Shown here one piece after another: positions 1-9,823 of a stretch of 64,000 nucleotides of DNA (positions are counted from its first letter, which is position 1; each line of letters starts with the position of its first letter). The position numbers and the translations under genes are program-made. The stretch lies in the NCBI GenBank assembly GCA_032718475.1, contig JAUCBJ010007490.1, positions 16,798 through 80,797 of the forward strand. Direction: 5' to 3'. Below the pieces are notes generated by a model. The model ran no database searches. It was not told the origin of the DNA and saw only the letters and a list, made by a program, of their open reading frames with translations. This stretch comes from Nemertoderma westbladi (taxonomy: Eukaryota > Xenacoelomorpha > Nemertodermatida > Nemertodermatidae).

Positions 1-218
1 TGGCTCTTCCTGCTATAGAGTAGCCCTTGTATATAGTATCCTACAGCGCTGTAATTCAGCCCTCCTATTAACTAAGCACATTAATAGTCTGAAGCAGCCT
101 GTTTAGGACGAAAACGTTGACTAATTCAGCACATTGGTGTTTTCTTCCAGCCAGCTTAGACCCCTTAACTTACCCAAACCTGTTTGTTGGTAATTTTACA
201 CAATCATTGTTATCAACC

Positions 219-762
219 AAACCCATCCTGGAACTCTAACTGCTGAGGACACCAAATCTCTGGATGGCACATTCACAAGAATGCTACGCCGGGTTCAAGG
301 TGCAAAGTACAATGCACACATCTCCAACCAGACACTATATAACATTGGAGATGTCTCATTGGTTCCCCCAAGCGTGACACTGGAACAAAGCTGCCTCCCT
401 TTGCAGAACATTGCTTTCGCCATGAGGACCAGCCTGTGCATAATTTTGTACTTTGCAGCCTCAAGGAGTGAATAGGCATGGTGGACACCCCATGACTTTC
501 TTCAGACGAATCTTAAAGGACACTGGCCTTGAAGATGCAGATGATCTCGCAAATGTCATGGGTGAAAGGGAGTTGTGGCGGCACAATTTTGTCGACAAGC
601 AGGCACAGCTTTCTTAAAAATACAGCTGCAATGCAGCATGCCGATCCTAGTAGTAGTAAGCATGGTGGATAGCCCATGGCTTTCTTGAGACACAACTTAA
701 AGGACACTGGCCATGAAGATGCGGATGATCTAGCATTGTAGCCGATTGTAGTAGTAGTAGTA
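219..762 (+). mobile_element. 5'-truncated non-LTR retrotransposon, copy C
   Basis: The insert matches the last 400 bases of the longer copy at 40181-42807 (the conserved C-terminal part of the reverse-transcriptase ORF and the 3' end), with its frame broken. It is flanked by a 10-bp duplicated target, GTTATCAACC, at 209-218 and 763-772. The 3' end appears twice: a first end GATCCTAGTAGTAGTA near 646-659, then about 90 bases of the same 3' region again, ending in (TAG)n at 747-762. This suggests an internal duplication or template jump during target-primed reverse transcription. Confidence 0.85.
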
Positions 763-772
763 GTTATCAACC

Positions 773-1954
773 CATGCGAGCGAGTCGTGACCCGCCTGGG
801 CCTTGTTATCCAGGGGCACACCAACACAGCGCAAGTGCTGCACTTTACTATTTGTCCTGGATGAAAGAAAGGCTGTATTATTTTAAATGGAGTAGGTTGA
901 GTGGTTAAATCAATTGTGCGTGGAATAGTTGTCTGCATTTGGATGGATGGCATTTGGGCCTTAAATTGATTTTACAATATTATCCAGGGTTCTGTAATCA
1001 ATAATGAATATTAATGAAATACCGGTTTCTAAAATGAAGTGTCTAAAATGTGTTTTTTATTTACTTCCCAAAGGGGCTTCAAAACTAAATTACCAGTGAT
1101 CATATAATAATATAGTCTGGGTGAGGGTGAGTAAACCTGAAAGCTCCTCTCGAGGTTTTTCCCTATGTTGTGATTGATCTACACTAACTCCCAAGTTTGC
1201 ACACTATATAACTATCATACCGGATCATCCCATCCCAGCCTTCAGCAAAGACAGTGACTTGCTTTTGTAGGTTGTGTTGTGAGTAGTGGCGAGAAGACAT
1301 TTCTTTTCGGCACGAATGATTTAATAGGACTAGTAAATTCATATCTCGGCCTTGCATCATTTAATGGTAGTTTGTGCATAAGCCAGAGAAAAGGAGCAGA
1401 ATGAGCTTATGAGAAAGTTTAATAATAAATATGTTTGCGATATATGTGCATGGTTACATAGCTGTCTTGGTGTATACTGGAGCGTTATACACTATAATAC
1501 TATACTGGTTTACTGAAATATTCTGGGGCATATTAGTTATTAAATTTGAATATAGGTGCATAGTACATTTGTAAATGTCCATTATATCAAAAATATATAT
1601 TAGTAAATATGCTACCAACGAAAATTTTTTAACGATAATACATATATTATATAGATTAATAATAACGAATATATTAGTAAATATACATTAGTTTGTAAAT
1701 TACAGTACTTTGTTAGTATTCCATAGAAAAAATTGCTGTGAAAATAATGTAAACAAAGTGAGAATAATGTAGTTGATCGTTTAATGCCTATACAATAGAA
1801 GGAGTTGAAAATAATATTTTATTTTAAAATAAAACAAGTATGTTAATAGAACAGTGATAGAGTCTGTCTGACTCTACCGCCTACCATTACACAATTACTA
1901 CTCATCTATTGTATGCATTTTTTCATAAATAAAAATACTATAACTATAATCAAC
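773..1954. other. Non-coding; probable intron or 3' flank of the kinesin gene
   Basis: Plain AT-rich sequence with many stops in all frames. The segment 780-960 is slightly richer in GC and has no recognised homology. No exon, RNA gene or repeat was recognised. Confidence 0.5.
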
Positions 1955-2038
1955 CTGCTTCATTTGAAGTCTCAGAATGAGCTTTCATATCCATTAACTT
2001 GATTATATCTTGTTGAGATTTCCTTCGTTTCATATTGC
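1955..2038 (-). CDS. KIF17: KIF17-like exon 11 (stalk), tentative
   Basis: A good acceptor (ATTAATTTCAG) is followed by 84 bases. Joined to exon 10 in phase 1 they read SNMKRRKSQQDIIKLMDMKA and end at CAG|GTTGAT. If the donor is not used, the frame stops at the TGA two bases later. Coiled-coil-like composition and phase agreement are the only support; the sequence is not recognised by itself. Confidence 0.55.
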
Positions 2039-2597
2039 CTGAAATTAATGTAAACAATGCATAAACATTTTCGTCAATTTCATTTTTTTCCATAACAGCA
2101 TGGATTTTACATAGCATCATCTTTTATTGCATCATCTAACAAGCACTATTGGTGGGGTTTTCCGAAAATTAGCCCCAGACCAAATTTAGTCCGGTGACCA
2201 TCGAATGACTAAAATCTGCATTTCTACATAGGTAGTAATTTAGTTTCCATGGCGACGGAAATTTGTCTATCATATAATAATGTTTGCTATGACTTTGCTG
2301 TTCCATAAAAGGAGCATATTAACACAACTTCTCTAATGAATGGGGGTGGAGAATATAACCCTGCCCCTCAGATATGTAGTCCACTAATCTCTTACCCAAA
2401 AAAATCTATAATTATTCTGAAATATATAAATTACACTTAAAATCAATATAGTTGTTGGGAAAGGGTAACACCTTTAGCCACACCAACTGTCCCCTGACTC
2501 TAAAGACCTAGAACCCAGCTGGGGCCGTTTGCATAAAACCGACTTATCTCTAAGTTCGACTTAACTTTAAAATAAGTCTCTACACAAATAAACTAAC
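2039..2597. other. Intron 10, nothing recognised
   Basis: AT-rich intron between exons 10 and 11 without a repeat or open frame that can be supported. Confidence 0.6.
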
Positions 2598-2772
2598 TCA
2601 AGTTAATTTCAGAATTAACTGATCCTATTCTATTCGAAAAAGCTTCATCCATTTCTTTCAGATTAGCTTCATGTTCCTCTTCGAGTTTAGAAATTTCTCC
2701 CTTCAGTTTATTCGAACTTTGCTTTTCGATTTCATACCGTTGTGTTAATTCTGCAACAGTTCTTTCAAATTC
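2598..2772 (-). CDS. KIF17: KIF17-like exon 10 (stalk coiled coil)
   Basis: Fifty-eight codons beginning EFERTVAELTQRYEIEKQSS, with a strong heptad pattern and many charged residues. Open reading ends at a TAG two codons past the proposed donor TTGA|GTTAGT. That donor is preferred because it matches the GTTAG donors of exons 3, 5 and 7 and leaves phase 1, exactly what exon 11 needs. Confidence 0.75.
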
Positions 2773-2833
2773 CTAAATATAATTAACATTTTATTATATA
2801 ATAGGTGTTTTTGATGTTCTCTACTTTAATTAA

Positions 2834-3752
2834 GGGGGGGGGGGGGGGGGGGGTAGTACCCCAAAAATTGAAACTCACATTTTTGTGTCTCTGGACCATA
2901 AAATTGGGTGAAAATTATTTTTTGAGCTACTAAACATCGTCTGGACTGTTTGAGAATAACCAAACCAAATATTTTTAAAATTGACCCCAAAATGGCTCCG
3001 TAATGGCCAAAAGTGCCTTTTTGCGCCAAGGGCTATTTCTCCACCAATATTTGTTGAAATTTGTCGAAATTTGGAATATGGTTTCAGAAGAACCCTGCAT
3101 CCAATTCTTCTGAACAAATTTTGCCACAAATGCTCTGGAGCCTTTTTAGAACAAAAAGGCCCCAAAAAAGGGCTTTTTTGGGCTTTTTAATATAAAAAGG
3201 CTCCAGGGCATTTCCAACCAAATTTGTTCAGAAGAAGTATGGAGAAGGGTAATCTTAACAAGTGTACCAAATTTCAACTCATTTCATTTAAAACTGGCGT
3301 AGAAATAGCCCTTTTTCATGAAAAAACGTCATTCTGAGATATGGGTGTTAAAGTTTAAGGAACAATTCAAACCTTCCATCTATTTTAGATAATACTATTT
3401 TTCTATGTTCAACAATAACTTTGTCAAAAATGAATGAAATTCAAGGAAATTTTTCATGCTTGCTATACATATAACTAGTAAAACAACTTTCTAGCAATTT
3501 TATTCATATCTGTAACGTGAGAGCCTTTTTTATGAAAAGGGCCCCTTACAATTGTAATATATAAAGTGCCTTTATAAATATATAAAGGCTTTTCAAAAAT
3601 CACATCAGCTCTTACGTTTTGGGTAATAACTTGAGTTTGAGAAAAGATATGAGAAAACTGCTTGCAGATTTGAAATCTCCATTAAATTTGGCACATGATA
3701 GAATAAATTTTTTTTTTGTCAATTTGCAAAATAGGGGGGTGCTACCCCTCCC
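2834..3752. mobile_element. TTAA-flanked element with poly-G inverted ends
   Basis: The left end is a run of 20 G followed by GTAGTACCCC. The right end, read on the other strand, is GGGAGGGGTAGCACCCC, so the termini are inverted repeats. TTAA stands immediately outside both ends (2830-2833 and 3753-3756), the target signature of piggyBac-like elements. The interior has no transposase frame but contains hairpin-forming blocks (GGAGCCTTTTT with its complement near 3139 and 3197, and GGCCCCAAAAAAGGG). It is non-autonomous and sits in intron 9 of the kinesin gene. Confidence 0.6.
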
Positions 3753-3756
3753 TTAA

Positions 3757-4305
3757 ATTTCTTAAAACCTATCACTGAAAATACAATTTCTGATTTTTTT
3801 GTTTCATTTGATGCTGAATTTAGTTGAGATTTCCTCGAATTATGGCTGTTCAGATTCCGCAAAAGTAAAAACAAAATGTTAGCAGAATTGAAATCACAGG
3901 CCAAAAAACCTCACAACGAAATTTTGCCGGGTGGTCCCTGTTTGACAATATATTAACGAAACACTATAGTCGTTTAATTCCGAAAACTGGTTGTTACTTA
4001 CAAGAATGCCCCCTACTCTGCTAGTATAATGTTACTAATGCGTGGTATTATCACAGTATCTATTTATTTGTACTTGTCGTAAAGACAACATATCAAGACA
4101 ATCATGACTAATTTTCAATATTGATTTGCCAAGTGTGGCATCCAACACTTCACCACTAAAAAAGTACACTTTAAAAATTGTATTTAATAATTGAACAGAT
4201 AACTATTCCAAAAACTAATATTTTATTAATCAACCAAAAAGATATAAGAAACAATAAGAAATAGGTAAAATAAGTATAATAATAAAGGTGGCAAAAAATA
4301 TTTAC
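3757..4305. other. Rest of intron 9, nothing recognised
   Basis: AT-rich non-coding sequence between the poly-G element and exon 9. Confidence 0.6.
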
Positions 4306-4445
4306 CATTCTTATTGCCTCCTTTTCATCCTCGAGTTGTTTTATCCTTTCTAATTCCTGTTTTTCGTTCTGCTGGGTTCGTAACAAGGCTCCATCGAGAT
4401 CAGTGGGAAGTTGTCCCGAAATCATCATTCGCAGTCGCTTAATCT
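4306..4445 (-). CDS. KIF17: KIF17-like exon 9 (neck coiled coil)
   Basis: Forty-six codons from IKRLRMMISGQLP to EDEKEAIRM. The first residues continue the neck helix; the rest, rich in Glu, Lys and Gln, is coiled coil used for dimerisation. Acceptor TATAG, donor ATG|GTAAAT, phase 0 to exon 10. Confidence 0.88.
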
Positions 4446-5908
4446 CTATAATTTTATAAAAATATTAGATCATAGTATTCATTAAAAGTAATTTATAAGG
4501 TACAATGCAAACAAAATTTGAATTGAAATGTTATATTGAAAGTTTCCACTTTACAATAAACGAGATTATTCAGGCTACAGATCCACCCAGAGAGGAGTGA
4601 TGTTATAGTTATTTCTATCAATCAACTGCTGTTAAGAATTAATGTTTACTGTCAGGAATTAGGACCATATTATTTGTATTAACCGTTATTGTATGTATCT
4701 TTTAAACTGCTTTTAATCTTTTAATATTCTATGCAAGATATCTAAGGAACTATCAGACCTACCAACAGGAAACTTTGCCAATTTGACAAGAATATATTAT
4801 TCTAACTTCAGTACACAAAGCGTATAATTCTATATTAAAATTGAAAATTAAAAATATTGAAAATATTCATCTAAATTCTAAGATTCAGACACTTATCTAC
4901 AATGTGGTCCATCAGAATTTGTATATTGTGTGTATATTGTATATAGTGTGTATATTCATCATAATTTAGTTAGGTACTTTAGTTTAGTACCAATTATTCA
5001 CAAGCTATCAGATAACACGTCAGAAAAATTTCAGCACATTACATATATTCCTTGGTGATTTCTAAACAATACAGTTTTGGAAAGAACTGGACGCAATAAA
5101 AATTCATCCCTCTCCAAGGGAAATAGGACGCGAATTGCAGCTGATTACTCTCAAAAATAAAACTGTAACTCGTTCTATTGTGTTTAGTTTATTGTTTTTG
5201 TTAAAATAACGTGCCACTGTAACCTGCTCCTTTCCCTAAATTAAGAATTGAACAATGAGGTGGGATATTAATTCGCCAAGGCGCGATTTGCGTCCAGTTT
5301 CCCCCCATGTCTCGAATTTTGATATCTTCTCATGACATCGATGAGTGAATGAAAATGTTTTTATTTTACTATCGCGACATGATCGCGTATGCCAGTAGTA
5401 CCCTACACATTTGTGTTGATATCTAACTTTAAGATATTGAAAAACTCATTTCATATTTGAAATCAGCATAAAATTCTGCATTATATAGATATTAGCAAAA
5501 AAAATTCACATATTTTGAACCCGAAAACTTAAGTTTCTTTCCCTTTAAATGACTTGATCGGGTGTTGTTTGTTGATACGTTTGTTTTAGGCGCTGTCTTG
5601 ACGGAGTCAATAAAATAGCAGCAAATCAATATCCATTATTGCATTATATACATATTTCTTCATGTATATACTAGATTTATACTAGATTTATACTAGATTT
5701 ATACTAGATTTATACTAGATTTATACTATACTAGGTTTATACTAGAATTGCATCCAAGGTGGCTTTACATTATTCATAAGAACGTCATACATTAACATTA
5801 ATTTTGAAGATAATAATTTTAATTGCCAATACTCATATATTTAGCATCCTTTATACTTACACATTCTTTACATACATTAATTTATTTTGTATTTCTCATC
5901 ATTCTTAC
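4446..5908. other. Intron 8, with a microsatellite
   Basis: Mostly AT-rich intron. The only structure seen is an 11-bp tandem repeat (listed separately). Confidence 0.6.
5667..5745. repeat. 11-bp tandem repeat TATACTAGATT
   Basis: About seven copies of TATACTAGATT with a degenerate right end (ACTATACTAGGTTT). It lies in intron 8 of the kinesin gene. Confidence 0.9.
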
Positions 5909-5994
5909 CGTCCTGGTATTCTCTTAGTAGTGCATCCTTGGGATCTTCATTCACCTTTGGTTTATTTTTAATATTCTTTGCTCGATTGGCATAT
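5909..5994 (-). CDS. KIF17: KIF17-like exon 8 (neck linker)
   Basis: Twenty-eight codons: [20 protein letters not shown] and ALLREYQD. This is alpha6 and the neck linker of the kinesin-2 motor, followed by the start of the neck coil. Acceptor CTAG, donor G|GTAAGA. The split codon gives Glu with exon 9. Confidence 0.92.
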
Positions 5995-6294
5995 CTAGAT
6001 GTGTATAAGAAGTGGAATCAAAGATGGCAAAAATAATTAGTAAAAAAATATTTAGTAATCGAAAAAAGTATTATAGTAGGCTTATTATTATTAATAATTA
6101 AGTAAGCTTATTATTCCAGCTTACCATGGAAATGTTTAATTTGTTGATATAACCCAGACAACAGATTTAATTACAATTTCAGTGTTAACCATTATTACCA
6201 ATTAATGATTTAGGCCCTAATTGATTAAATTAATGATTAAAAACTGGGATTAACTGGGATAAAAATGGGGGAGGGGGGGGGGGGTAGTCGAATT

Positions 6295-7205
6295 CGGGCC
6301 AAAAAATATCAATTTTTATGTATATTCCATCTGAATCAGAATGTAATGGTGATTCCAAATCTAAAAACAGTTTTCCATATTTTGTTTCGTTCACGAGATA
6401 TCGTGTGTGAAGGACGGGTAGTTTCTAATCTCGCGATATAAATTAAATCGTTAAATTGTTTTTACCCGTCAATTATTTTTACGCTATGAGCGTGTCTTAA
6501 AAAAGTTTCACAGCCTTCAAATTGTATCGTACAGAGCTCATGCATGGCTTATTTTAAAGGGTATTTTCAGGAGAACAAATGTTAGTATAAGTCAAAACCA
6601 ATGCTATATGCAAAGAAGGGCTATCCATCATTTAATGGTATGTATGAACGCATTCGCAAATTCTTGAGTTATTATATTTCATTGCAGTCAATTAGTAAGT
6701 TATCTTGAAAGTCCCTCTGTAAAATATACTAACATTTGTTCTCCTGAAAATTCCCTTTAAAATTAGCCCTGAATGAGCTCTGTACGATAAAAATTGAAGG
6801 GTGTGAAACTTTTTTTAAGACACGCTCGTAGCGAAAAAGCATTCAAGAGTAAATGCGATTTAGCATAAGACAGAAATATCACGCTATGATTATTTAGCCA
6901 ACAACTAAATTATAGTCACATAATTCTGCAATGAGTAGAATGCCAATACTTGCTATATGCACTAAAACAAGGGTGCCGAATTCAAAAATAACCTCTAAAA
7001 TATCTTAAAGTTGATACAAATATGATTTCAGCTACTCAACTATGTGAAACGCAAATTAAACGCAACTACCTATGAAACAACCCGTACTTCACACACGATA
7101 TCTCGTGAACGAAACAAGATATGGAAAAACTGTTTTTAGATTTGCAATCATCATTACATTCTGATTCAGATGGGATATACTTATAAATTTTAATTTCTTG
7201 GCTCA
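6295..7205. mobile_element. Long imperfect foldback element
   Basis: Bases 6295-6590 match the reverse complement of 6724-7205. Shared blocks include CATCTGAATCAGAATGTAAT, TTCGTTCACGAGATATCGTG, GAGCGTGTCTTAAAAAA and CAGGAGAACAAATGTTAGTA. The right arm has about 180 extra bases. There is no transposase frame. A poly-G run (6273-6284) abuts the left arm and resembles the end of the element at 2834. It lies wholly in intron 7. Confidence 0.7.
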
Positions 7206-7414
7206 AATTTTTTAACCATTTTTTAACCATTGCATAAATGAATTTCGTAGTCTTGAATTTATTCATTTCTAAAGTCACATTCATATATTATTATAACATT
7301 GTAAGTACTATAATAACTGTTTGTTGTTTGTTTATGTGTAAAAACATTTTTTTTAGAAATATTTCGGAATCTTCAATGGGCCAGTTACAAATTCTGTACT
7401 CTCGTAAATCTAAC

Positions 7415-7531
7415 CTTAATGTGCTTAATGTTTCTTCGTAATTATTGTCAGCTGGAGATATGCAAGCAATCATAAGTGTTTTTGTGTTTCCTCCTAGAGA
7501 ATCCTGCAGTAGACGAGTCAGTTTAGAATCC
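7415..7531 (-). CDS. KIF17: KIF17-like exon 7 (end of motor core)
   Basis: Thirty-eight codons between split Arg codons. It encodes [18 protein letters not shown] and [18 protein letters not shown], the alpha4-loop12-alpha5 microtubule-binding region. Acceptor ATTGCAG; donor AAG|GTTAGA, identical to the exon 3 donor. A foldback element occupies most of the intron on its upstream side (7619-8610). Confidence 0.92.
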
Positions 7532-7618
7532 CTGCAATATATTGGCTCAGCTAAGAATCAAGGGAATAATTTCGGTCTGTTGAGAATTCCAGTAATAACG
7601 GGAATAGAGTCGTGCTTA

Positions 7619-8610
7619 ATATCTGGCGTAGTGGCGGTACGGCTAATGTCGCGTTACGGAAAGTCGCGGTACGGCTACTCAAAAAGTCGCGTTACGGCTA
7701 ATTGTCGCGTTACGGCTATTCTATTGTCTTGGTTTGACATAGGGAATCATTATCAATATTATTCTATGGTGTTTACGTACAGATGAGAAAGGTTCAACAA
7801 ATTTAATGTAATAATGTTTTACAGCATGGGAGTATCCAGGGGGGGGGGGGGGTAATTTAACTAAAAAAACTTAATTTATTAATTATTATATCATTATTGT
7901 TGTATTGAGTACATCACAGTACACAGTACCATAGGTCTCTTGGTCGAAAGTATAGCAGTATTTTGCCGAAATATTGCACTTTGAATTTATCATTACAATA
8001 AATAAATAAAAAATATCTAAAACTAAAGCTCTTGAATTAGACAGTCATCGCCCGCGTGTGGCATTTGGTTCGGTGGTGGGGTGGGTTGGAATGGTTCGGC
8101 CGCGAAGGGGTGGTTCGGTGGTAGGGTGGGTTGGAATGGTTCGGTCGTGAAGGGGTGGTTCAATACACCAACATGCCAGTCGGGATCACGACCTTTCTGG
8201 GCCTTCAACTAGGTGATCGGCGGCCGGAAGGACAGCCATTGCCTGCTTGTCAGTCCCCAAACAGAACGCCATATGGTTCAGGTAGCGAGCCAGGCGTTGG
8301 TTAACAACATCGATATGAAGTAATGGAAAATTTGGAAAACCATTCATTGCTTCTTTGGCCGCTATTTTTTTGGGGCTGTGACTAAGAATACCATAGAATA
8401 CAATATTATATTGAATGTGAGGTTGTCGAAGAACATACAGTATGAAAGATGGTAAACCAAGACAATAGATTAGCCGTAACGCGACAATTAGCCAGCCGTA
8501 ACGCGACTTTTAGAGTAGCCGTACCACGACTTTAAAAGTCGCGTTACGGCTAATCTCTCAAAAAATTAGTCGTAACGCGACATTAGCCGTAACGCGACGC
8601 CACCAAATAT
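7619..8610. mobile_element. Foldback element with GTCGCGTTACGGCTA subrepeats in its ends
   Basis: The terminal ~115 bases at the left and ~155 at the right are inverted copies of each other. Both are built from repeats of GTCGCGTTACGGCTAAT joined by spacers such as TACTCAAAAA. CTTA flanks both ends (7615-7618 and 8611-8614), a possible target duplication. The core holds a G run (7839-7852), an AT-rich part and a GC-rich block (8040-8310). No transposase is seen. It lies in intron 6, 88 bp upstream of exon 7 in the sense direction. Confidence 0.75.
8040..8310. repeat. GC-rich cargo with a duplicated unit inside the foldback
   Basis: A GC-rich island within an AT-rich element. A unit of about 58 bases (GGTGGGTTGGAATGGTTCGG plus GAAGGGGTGGTTC) occurs twice between 8070 and 8160. 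No frame on either strand has recognisable homology. Confidence 0.6.
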
Positions 8611-8614
8611 CTTA

Positions 8615-9565
8615 GCAATGAAAAGGTGCAATGACTTTAGACCCCAGTTTGTAGATGTATGTCATAGTTAAGAAAAAAATGTTAATAGGAGAATCTAATT
8701 GAAGCTAACAGTACATTATATTTAATTAGTTTCGAAATTAGTTAATTAGTATAATATATTTATAAGATCGAGCCTGGACCGGTCTATTGCTCAACTAAAA
8801 AAAACTAACCAAAAAAACTAACTTGTCTAATATCATGATTAAGAATACAGTGAGTGAGTCAACAGGCGTTAATAAGGTTACACGTTAGAACCTAATAACA
8901 GGCCGGTAGTATACCCTACCGGCCTGAAGTACACTTAGGACTTTAGGGAAGATAGTTGATTTACATGTACAATCCGAGTAATTTTTGGAAGGTAGATTTC
9001 TGAATTTGTAACCCCCTCAATTTCCAGGTTTGGGTACTTCTTCCGCTTAATTTTCAGTACTAGAACTGGACTCAACAACCGAAGGTTGAGTTTCCTGTCT
9101 GAAAGCCATGCACGCTCCATTACAGACAACTTATATATCCCAGTCTACCCGCATTTAAAACTATTTGAGAGATTTTGCTGTGGCAATGCAGGCCCACTGG
9201 TAGCACCATCCTCATTAGCGTTGACTGTGTCCAGGCCAATATTAATAATGTCGACAATCATAACTAAAACGTATTCACCGGGACCCCCTTTGGAAAATAT
9301 TTTATTAATTAAACATTAATAAGCATAATATATAATGCTTGTTTGAGTAATTACTCCTCGCGCTCCCAGGATGTCTCCAAGCCTCACGGTTGTTGGTAAC
9401 TGCCACAATTATACAATTATGCGTATCCCCTGTGTTTCTGAAGAATAAAGAATGCATTGGTAAACATGAAAAACTGAAGGTTTCGCACGACAAGCAGCTC
9501 TATGGTAAATATTCTATACAGGTTCTCAGAAGAAAAACTAAGCGATATTTTTGTAAATAATATAC
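8615..9565. other. Rest of intron 6, nothing recognised
   Basis: Contains short open frames on both strands near 8935-9130, with no motif or splice support. No repeat was recognised. Confidence 0.5.
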
Positions 9566-9749
9566 CTGTATGGGATGTGTTTACTCTTCCCATCGACCAA
9601 AGCAGATATTACATTACCGAGAGCTGATAGAGACAAGTTTATTTTCGTGGCCTCCTTGAGTCGGTCGCCTGTGGATCCAGTCTTTGACTGCCTTTCCGAT
9701 CCAGCCAGGTCTACCAGATTCATTTTCCCGGCTTTCAAATGTTCCTCGC
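9566..9749 (-). CDS. KIF17: KIF17-like exon 6 (switch II)
   Basis: Sixty codons plus split codons at both ends. It encodes [21 protein letters not shown] (switch II, DLAGSE), then [21 protein letters not shown], the relay helix and its surroundings, and KHIPY. This is the most conserved part of any kinesin and makes the family call certain. Donor CAG|GTATAT. The satellite array begins 75 bp upstream in the sense direction (at 9824 on the plus strand). Confidence 0.93.
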
Positions 9750-9823
9750 CTATTATAATTATTACATTTGATAAAGGAAAGTAAGATAGTTTATGCGCTA
9801 TGTATTTACATAGATATATCAGA

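Noticed and set aside
513-953. Minus-strand 146-codon frame
   Set aside because: It is antisense to the 3' end of a non-LTR fragment and reads through TAG repeats as Thr runs.
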